Source of the DNA: an uncultured Clostridia bacterium
GTDB taxonomy: Bacteria; Bacillota; Clostridia; Oscillospirales; Acutalibacteraceae
Direction of reading: 5' to 3'
Assembly: GCA_947567585.1 (NCBI GenBank)
Contig: CANONE010000117.1
Location: 1-6,808 of the forward strand
Length of the DNA: 6,808 nt
The notes beneath the pieces were generated by a model. It searched no databases and was not told where the DNA came from. It saw only the letters and a program-made list of their open reading frames with translations. Shown here one piece after another: positions 1 through 5,547 of the stretch. Positions within the stretch are counted from its first letter, which is position 1, and each line of letters opens with the position of its first letter. Both the position numbers and the translations under genes were made by a program.

Positions 1-24
1 ATGTGAACCTGTGGTGATTCTTGC

Positions 25-53
25 TTGACGGAATGGCGCGCATCCTTTACAAT
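25..53 (+). promoter_or_regulatory. Sigma-A type promoter for the DUF1015 gene
   Basis: TTGACG at 25-30 and TACAAT at 48-53 are separated by exactly 17 bases, each one mismatch from the vegetative consensus TTGACA/TATAAT. The predicted transcript start is near position 60, giving a leader of about 36 nt before the ATG at 96, which holds the Shine-Dalgarno site. No operator-like palindrome overlaps it. It probably also serves the Nudix and lipoprotein genes downstream, since neither of their upstream gaps has a comparable promoter. Called from motif and spacing only. Confidence 0.8.
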
Positions 54-95
54 ATATGTTGAGACTGTCCTTACATCTAAAGGAGGTACCGGCTG

Positions 96-1370
96 ATGGC
101 ATTTATCAAACCCTTTCGCGCTCTTCGATATTCCAAAAAGGCTGGAGCAATTGAAAATTTAACCTGCCCGCCTTACGACATTATCAGTGATTCCCAGCGG
201 CAAGCCTACATTGACCGCAGCCCCTATAACGCAGTTCTTTTGGAGCTTCCCAAAGGCCAGCGCCCTTATGAGACGGCCCGGGACACGCTGGCCCAGTGGA
301 AAGAGGACCAGATATTAAAGCTGGATATGGACCCAGGCATTTACATCTATGAACAGGAATTCCTCTCTAAAGCCGATAGCGGGGAACCAAAAAAGCTCCG
401 GGGGCTCATCTGCCGGGTGCGGCTGGAGGATTTCTCCACCGGGGTGGTCCTGCCCCATGAGGAGACTCTGAGCAAGGCCAAGGAGGACCGTTTCCAGCTG
501 ATGCGGGCTACCCACTGTAATTTTAGCCAAATTTACTCTCTTTATCAGGACGACGCCCATATCACCCGCCAGCGCCTGGATCATCTGGCGGATGGCTGCG
601 CGCCCCGCTACGCGTTTTCCGACGGACTGGTCACCCACCGCCTTTGGGTGGTGAACGACCCCGCCGCCATTGCCGCCATTCAGGAGGACTTTGCCCCCCG
701 CAGGCTCTATATCGCCGACGGGCACCACCGCTATGAGACCGCCCTCAACTTCCGCAACCATCTGCGGGATTCCGGCGCCTACTGCCCCGGGGCGGACTAC
801 GTTATGATGATGCTGGCCGACATGGCCGATCCCGGCCTGGTGGTGTTCCCTACCCACCGGCTGGTAAGGAACCTAGAGAAATTCCACAGCGAAGCTCTGC
901 TGGACGCCTGCAAAGAGTTTTTCCAGCTGTCTTCCGTAGAAAGCCTGGAGGCCGCCCAATCCGCTTTGGATCACGCCTACGCCCAGGGCCTGCACGCTTT
1001 CGCTTTCTTTGACGGGGAGCAATGGGTTCTGCTTACCCTTACGGATATCTTCGCCATGGACCGGCTGCTCCCTGAAAAGAGCGCCGCCTACCGGCATTTA
1101 GATGTAACCATTCTGCACTCTCTCGTTTTAGAGCGGCTCTTGGGCATCGACAAGGACAACATGGCAAAGCAGATCAACCTCACCTATACCCGCTCGCCGG
1201 AAGAGGCCGCAAGCTCCGTAAGGGAGAAGGCATCCAACTGCTGCTTCCTGCTCAATCCCACCCGTGTAGAAGAAATCGGCGCAGTGGCCTCCCACAATGA
1301 AAAAATGCCCCAAAAATCTACCTATTTCTACCCCAAGCTCATCACCGGCCTGGTTATGAACGAGCTTTAA
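96..1370 (+). CDS. DUF1015 family protein of unknown function
   Basis: A 424-residue protein matching DUF1015, a family widespread in Clostridia and other bacteria whose biochemical role is not established to my knowledge. Recognisable blocks in order: the family-type start MAFIKPFRALR, CPPYDII (24-30), HEETLSKAKEDR (121-132), IADGHHRYETAL (206-217) and FPTHRLV (251-257). The clustered His, Asp, Glu and Arg residues of the second and third blocks look like an active or metal site, but that is inference. No signal peptide or membrane segment is seen, so it is probably cytoplasmic. Length is normal for the family. The start is fixed by AGGAGG at 81-86, nine bases before the ATG, and by a good promoter at 25-53. 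It is the first gene of a possible three-gene transcript with a Nudix hydrolase and a lipoprotein. I recall the family next to serine-biosynthesis genes (serA/serC) in some Clostridia; neither lies in this window. Its coding strand is C-rich, unlike the next gene. Family assignment is confident; function is unknown. Confidence 0.9.
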   Translation: MAFIKPFRALRYSKKAGAIENLTCPPYDIISDSQRQAYIDRSPYNAVLLELPKGQRPYETARDTLAQWKEDQILKLDMDPGIYIYEQEFLSKADSGEPKKLRGLICRVRLEDFSTGVVLPHEETLSKAKEDRFQLMRATHCNFSQIYSLYQDDAHITRQRLDHLADGCAPRYAFSDGLVTHRLWVVNDPAAIAAIQEDFAPRRLYIADGHHRYETALNFRNHLRDSGAYCPGADYVMMMLADMADPGLVVFPTHRLVRNLEKFHSEALLDACKEFFQLSSVESLEAAQSALDHAYAQGLHAFAFFDGEQWVLLTLTDIFAMDRLLPEKSAAYRHLDVTILHSLVLERLLGIDKDNMAKQINLTYTRSPEEAASSVREKASNCCFLLNPTRVEEIGAVASHNEKMPQKSTYFYPKLITGLVMNEL

Positions 1371-1390
1371 AGCCCTGGGGGCCGTTCTGA

Positions 1391-1405
1391 GCCGGCCGGG
1401 CCGGC
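1391..1405. other. Perfect GC-only palindromic hairpin
   Basis: GCCGGC (1391-1396) is repeated as its own reverse complement at 1400-1405 around a CGG loop. All 15 bases are G or C. It lies 20 bases after the DUF1015 stop codon. No T-run follows on either strand, so it is not a classical intrinsic terminator; it could act as an RNA-stabilising 3' structure or be chance in GC-rich DNA. Confidence 0.5.
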
Positions 1406-1417
1406 ATACGAGAATCA

Positions 1418-1465
1418 GGGTGGAGGCAGGGCTTCACGACCTTAGAAGCCTGCCAAAGTCCACCC
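1418..1465 (+). promoter_or_regulatory. Long imperfect stem-loop in the Nudix gene leader
   Basis: GGGTGGA (1418-1424) pairs perfectly with TCCACCC (1459-1465). Inside it GGCAGG (1425-1430) pairs with CCTGCC (1449-1454), and CTTC (1432-1435) pairs with GAAG (1445-1448) around a nine-base loop. Together this gives 17 base pairs, with a four-base AAAG bulge (1455-1458) and one bulged G (1431). The structure ends immediately before the Nudix Shine-Dalgarno site (1469-1475) and has no T-run, so a leader element or an mRNA processing or protective hairpin is more likely than a terminator. It matches no riboswitch class I recognise. A dispersed palindromic repeat is the main alternative. Confidence 0.6.
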
Positions 1466-1468
1466 ATG

Positions 1469-1475
1469 AAAGGAG
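1469..1475 (+). promoter_or_regulatory. Ribosome binding site deciding the Nudix start
   Basis: AAAGGAG lies 11 bases before the ATG at 1487. There is also an in-frame ATG at 1466, but the Shine-Dalgarno site lies inside that longer reading and nothing similar precedes 1466. The protein from 1487 (MKLFEKTI...) begins as family members do, so 1487 is preferred. Confidence 0.8.
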
Positions 1476-1486
1476 TTCTTTACAGC

Positions 1487-2035
1487 ATGAAACTATTTGA
1501 GAAGACGATATCAGAGGAGACGATTTATACAGGGAGGATCATCCGGGTTCATGTGGATGATGTGGAGCTGGAAAATGGGAAGACGGCAAAGAGGGAGGTT
1601 GTGGAGCATCCGGGAGGCGTGAGCGTAGCGGTGCTGACAGAGGGGAACCAGCTGATTTTCGTGCGTCAGTTCCGGTATCCGTATCACAAGGTGCTTTTAG
1701 AGCTCCCGGCCGGGAAGCTGGAACCGGGGGAGGACCCCTTTGAAGCCATGAAGCGGGAACAGATGGAGGAAACCGGCACCAAGGGGGAAAATTACATATC
1801 TCTTGGAGAGGTCTATCCAACGGGAGGGTACTGCGGAGAGATCATCCGCCTGTGGGCCTGCCGGGCTGTGGGGGAGCAGGCGGAACTGCGCTTAGATGAG
1901 GACGAGTTCCTTTCCACGGAGCTGATCCCCCTGGAAAAAGCGGTAGAGATGGTCTGCTCCAATGAGATTCCGGATGCAAAAACCCAGATCGGCGTTATGA
2001 AAACAGCGTATCTTGTGAAAAAAGGGCTGCTATAG
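1487..2035 (+). CDS. Nudix hydrolase, probable ADP-ribose pyrophosphatase
   Basis: A 182-residue cytoplasmic protein of the ADP-sugar pyrophosphatase branch of the Nudix superfamily, which typically cleaves ADP-ribose to AMP and ribose 5-phosphate using Mg2+. The N-terminal dimerisation strands (about 1-45, with the typical KREVVEHPGG at 35-44) precede FVRQFRYP (58-65) and LELPAGK (71-77). The Nudix box spans 76-98: G76, E82, R90, E91, E94, E95 and G97 are all present, so the catalytic metal ligands are intact. Two usually hydrophobic box positions are polar (Q92, T98). Downstream, where ADPRases normally have an SPG motif, this protein has TGG (112-114) in VYPTGGYCGE; the proline linked with ADP-ribose specificity is replaced by Gly113. 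Substrate is therefore less certain than the fold. The start at 1487 is set by AAAGGAG at 1469-1475. The coding strand is markedly G-rich compared with the upstream gene. It sits 116 nt after DUF1015 and 60 nt before the lipoprotein gene. Confidence 0.9.
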   Translation: MKLFEKTISEETIYTGRIIRVHVDDVELENGKTAKREVVEHPGGVSVAVLTEGNQLIFVRQFRYPYHKVLLELPAGKLEPGEDPFEAMKREQMEETGTKGENYISLGEVYPTGGYCGEIIRLWACRAVGEQAELRLDEDEFLSTELIPLEKAVEMVCSNEIPDAKTQIGVMKTAYLVKKGLL

Positions 2036-2095
2036 TCAAAAGAATTTGAAAGTATCAGATTTGCAAGTGAATGGAGTAAAGAAGGAGAAAGCGTT

Positions 2096-2722
2096 ATGAA
2101 TAAGAGAATGCTGACGGTTCTTTTTGTGATTTTACTGCTGTGCGGTATTTTATCCGCCTGCGAGAAGGATCCCGCTGAGGATTGGTCTTCGGCGGCGGCC
2201 TCCGAGCCTACCGCGACTTCCGTCCCCACGCCGGAACCCACCCCCACGTCCACCCCGAACCCTACGCCAATTCCCACGCCTATTCCCACGCCGGCGCCCA
2301 CCCCCGGCGAGGATTATGAAGAGCTCTTTGCCGCCAATCCCATCGACGAAAGTCTGAAGGAGGATCTCTCTGTCGCCGATAGCTTTCAGTCCATTGCAGG
2401 GGCTTACGGCGCCGCCAAAGACAATTGGCAGCATGTAATCTATCTGGCTTATGCGGACACGTTAGAGGCCCTCTCAGGCTCTGATAAGTCCGCCCTGGAA
2501 GAAGAACACAAAAAGTGGGAAGACGATCTGGAGCCCGCCCTGGAAAAAATTGCCAGCGACCATGAAAACGACCCGCAAGAGCAAGGTCCTATTGTCGCCA
2601 TTGCCATGGAGACTTACGACTACTACCGGCAGTATGCGCACGATATCTGCCTGCGGCATTATCAGGCAACTGGGGAAATGTTTGATATCTCCGGCGCGTT
2701 GTTGTTGGAAGCGGCGGGCTAA
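2096..2722 (+). CDS. Predicted lipoprotein with Pro-Thr linker, function unknown
   Basis: A 208-residue predicted lipoprotein. Residues 1-21 form a type II signal peptide: positive start (NKR), hydrophobic core, and the lipobox L19-S20-A21 before Cys22, the predicted lipidation site. A Pro/Thr linker of TPxP-type units (about 44-70) then tethers a mostly acidic, helical domain (72-208). The domain contains LSGSDKSALEEEHKKW (126-141) and later GPIVAIAMETYDYY with a single Cys185. The pattern of a Leu-Ser helix start, a conserved-looking Trp and a later Gly-rich turn recalls LprI/DUF1311 lysozyme-inhibitor-like domains, but the similarity is loose and I would not assign it. It should face the outside of the membrane. 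The start is supported by AAGGAG just upstream with GGAG at 2084-2087, eight bases before the ATG. It is the last gene before the terminator at 2827-2859. Another frame stays open through the gene's end to 2822, so a C-terminal frameshift cannot be excluded. Confidence 0.82.
   Translation: MNKRMLTVLFVILLLCGILSACEKDPAEDWSSAAASEPTATSVPTPEPTPTSTPNPTPIPTPIPTPAPTPGEDYEELFAANPIDESLKEDLSVADSFQSIAGAYGAAKDNWQHVIYLAYADTLEALSGSDKSALEEEHKKWEDDLEPALEKIASDHENDPQEQGPIVAIAMETYDYYRQYAHDICLRHYQATGEMFDISGALLLEAAG
2225..2305 (+). repeat. Pro-Thr coding repeat in the lipoprotein linker
   Basis: A degenerate in-frame repeat encodes 27 residues rich in PTP and TPxP units. The clearest copies are ATTCCCACGCC at 2270-2280 and again at 2282-2292, a 12-base period equal to one PTPI tetrapeptide. 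Such linkers are common spacers between the lipid anchor and the exported domain in Gram-positive lipoproteins, and are prone to length change by slippage. On the opposite strand it produces a misleading Gly/Val-rich open frame. Confidence 0.75.
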
Positions 2723-2826
2723 GGATATGGGAACTTGTACCCAGCTTATCGAGGACGAGTTCTGCATACGGCCCGGTGGAATGGGCACAAATCCTATCGG
2801 TGCAGGTTCTAAGAATTGCTAATACA

Positions 2827-2859
2827 AAAAACCTTCCGTTGAAATCACGGAAGGTTTTT
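2827..2859. terminator. Bidirectional intrinsic terminator between convergent groups
   Basis: CCTTCCGT (2832-2839) pairs with ACGGAAGG (2847-2854) around a seven-base loop, and flanking A (2827-2831) and T (2855-2859) runs extend the stem to 13 base pairs. The T-run serves transcripts from the left (lipoprotein gene, stop 2722), and the A-run, read on the minus strand, serves transcripts from gyrA (stop 3006). This is a strong, classical Rho-independent terminator. Confidence 0.93.
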
Positions 2860-3005
2860 CATTTATTCAGCCGAATACATCAAGCCTTTTTACAGCTCCT
2901 CGCTGGGATATCCGCCGGTATACCCGGGGCCCGTTCCTTGCCATAGCGGGCGGGCGCGGTCCAAAATACCGCTTCTACGCTTTCCTTTGCCAGGGAAAGG
3001 GAGCT
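2860..3005. other. Intergenic DNA downstream of gyrA
   Basis: This 146-nt stretch is the 3' untranslated region of gyrA on the minus strand, ending at the shared terminator. It holds a weak hairpin, CTTTCC (2980-2985) with GGAAAG (2994-2999), just after the gyrA stop. One minus-strand frame, offset from gyrA, stays open to a TAA at 2890-2892 and reads like a protein tail (ending GPGYTGGYPSEEL), but has no start with a ribosome binding site. No promoter or RNA gene is recognised. The matching gap on the other side (2723-2826) likewise shows nothing clear beyond an open shifted frame. Confidence 0.5.
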
Positions 3006-5501
3006 TTAGCCCTCCTCTTCCTCTTCCGCCGCCTCGTCCTCTGTCTCCTCTTTCGGCGCGCTGGAAAGAGTAACGACGCGGCTGCCCTCCTGAACCTTCA
3101 TAACCACTACGCCTTTACTGGGTCTGGCGCATACGCGGATTTCCGACGCCGGGATGCGGATGATGACGCCGTCTTCGGAGATCAATATCACATCCTCTTC
3201 TTCCGACACCAGCTTCACACCGGCTACAGGGCCGAACTTGTCCACATGATAGTTGATCAGGCCCTTGCCGCCCCGGCGCTGCATGCGGTAATCCTCCGGG
3301 GGAGAGAGCCGGCCAAAGCCGGTTTCGCTGACGGTGAGCACCATCTGCCCATCCCGGATCACGTCCAGGCCGGCAATGCTGTCGCCCGGGTCCAGATTCA
3401 TCACCTTCACGCCCCGGGCGCCCCGGCCCATCTCCCGCACGTCGTTTTCATCCATGCGCAGGGCCATGCCGTTTCGGGTGGCCACCAACAGCTGGTCTCT
3501 GCCAGAGGTCACCTGCACCCAGGCCAGATGGTCCCCCTCGTCCAGGTCCACGGCAATGAGGCCAGCCTTGCGGACGTTCTTAAAGGCCGACAGCCTTGTC
3601 CGCTTGATCACGCCCTTACGGGTTACCATCACCAGGTACTTGTCCTCATCCATGCTCTCCAGACGGACTACAGATGTGATGGTCTCATCTCCCTGCAAGG
3701 GCAGCAGGTTCTTGATATGCATTCCCTTGCTGGTCCGGGAGCCCTCCGGCACCTCGTAACATTTCAGCCGGTAGAGCCTGCCCAAATCTGAGAAAAAGAG
3801 AATATAATCGTGGCTGCTGGTGACGAATATCTCTGCGGCTCCGTCCTCCTCCCGGCGGGTCATGCCGGAGATGCCCCGGCCGCCCCGCTTCTGGGTGCGG
3901 TAGGCTTCCATCTTCTGGCGCTTGACATAGCCGTAGCGGGTGCGGGTAACCACGCATTCCTCCACAGGGATTAGGTCCTCCACATCCACCTCGCCGCTGA
4001 TAGCGGCAATCTCCGTGCGGCGCTCGTCGCCAAAACGCTTTTTCATATTCAGAGCTTCGTCCTTCACAATGGCCAAGCGCCGGGCTTCGCTGGACAATAT
4101 CTCCGTCAAGTCGGTAATCTGGGAGTGCAGCTCGTCCAACTCCGTCTCAATTTTTAGGATTTCCAACCCAGCCAACTGGCCCAGCTGGAAGCGGCAGATG
4201 GCGTCCGCCTGGGGCTCGTTAAAGTCAAAGCGTTCCATCAGGGCGGCTTTGGCCTCGGGGCGGCCGCCGCTGCATCCGCGAATGGTGGCGATAATCTCGT
4301 CCACAATATCAATGGCTTTTTTAAGGCCCTCTAAAATATTGGCCCGCTCTTGGGCTTTATTGAGGTCAAACCGCGTGCGCCGGGCGACAACCTCCACCTG
4401 GAAGTTAATGTACTCCTGCAAAATCCGCCGCAGATTGAGAGTCTCCGGCCGGCCGTTTACCAGAGCCAGCATAATGACCCCAAAGCTGATTTGCAGCTGC
4501 GTCAAGGTATACAGATGGTTCAGCACAATCTGCGCCGAAGCCTCCCGCTTCACGTCAATGACAATGCGCATGCCCTCCCGGTCGGAGTGGTCGTCCACAT
4601 TGCTGATGCCCTCAATACGCTTTTCCTTCACCAGCTCTGCAATATCTTTAATGAGCTCGGCCTTATTAACTTTGTAGGGAATCTCCGTTACGATGATTTT
4701 CGAGCGGCCGGTCTTCTCGTCCTCTTCAATTTCCGCCCGGGCCCGCACAGCGATTTTTCCCCGGCCAGTGGCATAGGCCGCCCGTATTCCGCTGCGGCCC
4801 ATAATAATGCCACCTGTGGGAAAGTCCGGCCCCTTGATATGCTCCATCAGCTGGTCCAAAGTGGCTTCGGGATTATCGATCATACAGCAGACGCCGTCCA
4901 GCACTTCGTTGATATTATGAGGCGGCACATTGGTGGCCATGCCCACGGCAATGCCCATAGAGCCATTCACCAGCAGGTTGGGAAAATGGCTGGGCAGCAC
5001 CTCCGGCTCCTTCAGGCGGTCGTCATAGTTGGGCTTAAAGTCAACGGTATCTTTATTGATATCATCCAGCATGGCCACGGAGAGCCTAGTCATCCGGGCC
5101 TCGGTATAACGGGGGGCGGCAGGAGGATCCCCGTCCACGGAACCGAAGTTACCGTGGCCGTCCACCAGCATATAGCGCAGGGAGAAATCCTGGGCCAGCC
5201 GCACCATAGCGTCATACACCGCCGCGTCGCCATGGGGGTGCCAGGAGGCCAGGGTCTTTCCCACAGTATCCATGCACTTGCGGTATGCGGAATCCGGCCA
5301 TAGAGAGTCCTGGTACATTTGATAGAGTATGCGCCGGTGTACTGGTTTTAGACCATCCCGCACATCCGGCAGAGCGCGCTGCACAATAACGGACATGGAA
5401 TAGTCCAAAAAAGACTGCTCCATCTCTTTGGTCAGCGCTACATCTATCACATGCCCGCCAGGCTCTTGGGACTGGCTGTTGTTGTTCTCAAATTCAGACA
5501 T
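3006..5501 (-). CDS. gyrA: DNA gyrase subunit A
   Basis: An 831-residue type IIA topoisomerase subunit that cuts and rejoins DNA and, with GyrB, introduces negative supercoils using ATP. The breakage-reunion domain covers about 20-505: LDYSMSVIVQRALPDVRDGLKPVHRR (start of the domain), the winged-helix segment HPHGDAAVYD (88-97), and catalytic Tyr132 in PRYTEARM, preceded by Arg131. The C-terminal beta-pinwheel (about 510-810) carries a canonical GyrA box, QKRGGRG (537-543), and a second perfect one, QRRGGKG (741-747), which identifies gyrase rather than topoisomerase IV. It ends in an acidic tail (EETEDEAAEEEEEG). Length is typical for Firmicutes. Oddities: Ala93 replaces the quinolone-contact Ser83 of E. 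coli, Trp87 replaces Tyr77, and Pro130 replaces Met120 two residues before the catalytic Tyr; Asp97 (E. coli Asp87) is kept. The start at 5501 has AAGGAG at 5512-5517, ten bases upstream. It follows gyrB by 46 nt with no promoter visible between, so the two are co-transcribed, and ends at the shared terminator. Confidence 0.97.
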   Translation of the reverse strand: MSEFENNNSQSQEPGGHVIDVALTKEMEQSFLDYSMSVIVQRALPDVRDGLKPVHRRILYQMYQDSLWPDSAYRKCMDTVGKTLASWHPHGDAAVYDAMVRLAQDFSLRYMLVDGHGNFGSVDGDPPAAPRYTEARMTRLSVAMLDDINKDTVDFKPNYDDRLKEPEVLPSHFPNLLVNGSMGIAVGMATNVPPHNINEVLDGVCCMIDNPEATLDQLMEHIKGPDFPTGGIIMGRSGIRAAYATGRGKIAVRARAEIEEDEKTGRSKIIVTEIPYKVNKAELIKDIAELVKEKRIEGISNVDDHSDREGMRIVIDVKREASAQIVLNHLYTLTQLQISFGVIMLALVNGRPETLNLRRILQEYINFQVEVVARRTRFDLNKAQERANILEGLKKAIDIVDEIIATIRGCSGGRPEAKAALMERFDFNEPQADAICRFQLGQLAGLEILKIETELDELHSQITDLTEILSSEARRLAIVKDEALNMKKRFGDERRTEIAAISGEVDVEDLIPVEECVVTRTRYGYVKRQKMEAYRTQKRGGRGISGMTRREEDGAAEIFVTSSHDYILFFSDLGRLYRLKCYEVPEGSRTSKGMHIKNLLPLQGDETITSVVRLESMDEDKYLVMVTRKGVIKRTRLSAFKNVRKAGLIAVDLDEGDHLAWVQVTSGRDQLLVATRNGMALRMDENDVREMGRGARGVKVMNLDPGDSIAGLDVIRDGQMVLTVSETGFGRLSPPEDYRMQRRGGKGLINYHVDKFGPVAGVKLVSEEEDVILISEDGVIIRIPASEIRVCARPSKGVVVMKVQEGSRVVTLSSAPKEETEDEAAEEEEEG

Positions 5502-5547
5502 CTATCCACTTCTCCTTCAAAGGATCTTGGAACACCGATCATTTCTC

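Noticed and set aside
1466..1486. Upstream ATG giving a Nudix protein seven residues longer
   Set aside because: The AAAGGAG site at 1469-1475 falls inside this extension and is well placed for 1487, while no ribosome binding site precedes 1466; the upstream bases are the arm of a hairpin.
2046..2051. TTGAAA as a possible -35 box before the lipoprotein gene
   Set aside because: No -10-like hexamer occurs at 16-18 bases downstream; the gene is more simply read from the upstream promoter.
1813..2301. Minus-strand frame starting with a Gly/Val-rich stretch
   Set aside because: The repetitive start is the antisense of the lipoprotein Pro-Thr linker, and the remainder is antisense to the Nudix gene and the gap between the two genes. 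The 2150-2434 Gly/Arg-rich frame is the same artefact in another frame.
2771..2786. GCCC/GGGC short inverted repeat after the lipoprotein gene
   Set aside because: Only four base pairs with an eight-base loop and no T-run, easily chance; the real terminator is at 2827-2859.
2867..2944. Minus-strand 25-codon ORF downstream of gyrA (MARNGPRVYRR...)
   Set aside because: No Shine-Dalgarno sequence precedes its ATG, and it overlaps a different, equally unsupported frame.
4350..5303. Long plus-strand open frame (317 codons) opposite gyrA
   Set aside because: It lies entirely antisense to the well conserved gyrA breakage-reunion region, has no recognisable domain, and arises from the GC-rich codon usage of the real gene. 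The same holds for open frames at 3246-3791, 3334-3759 and 3940-4677.
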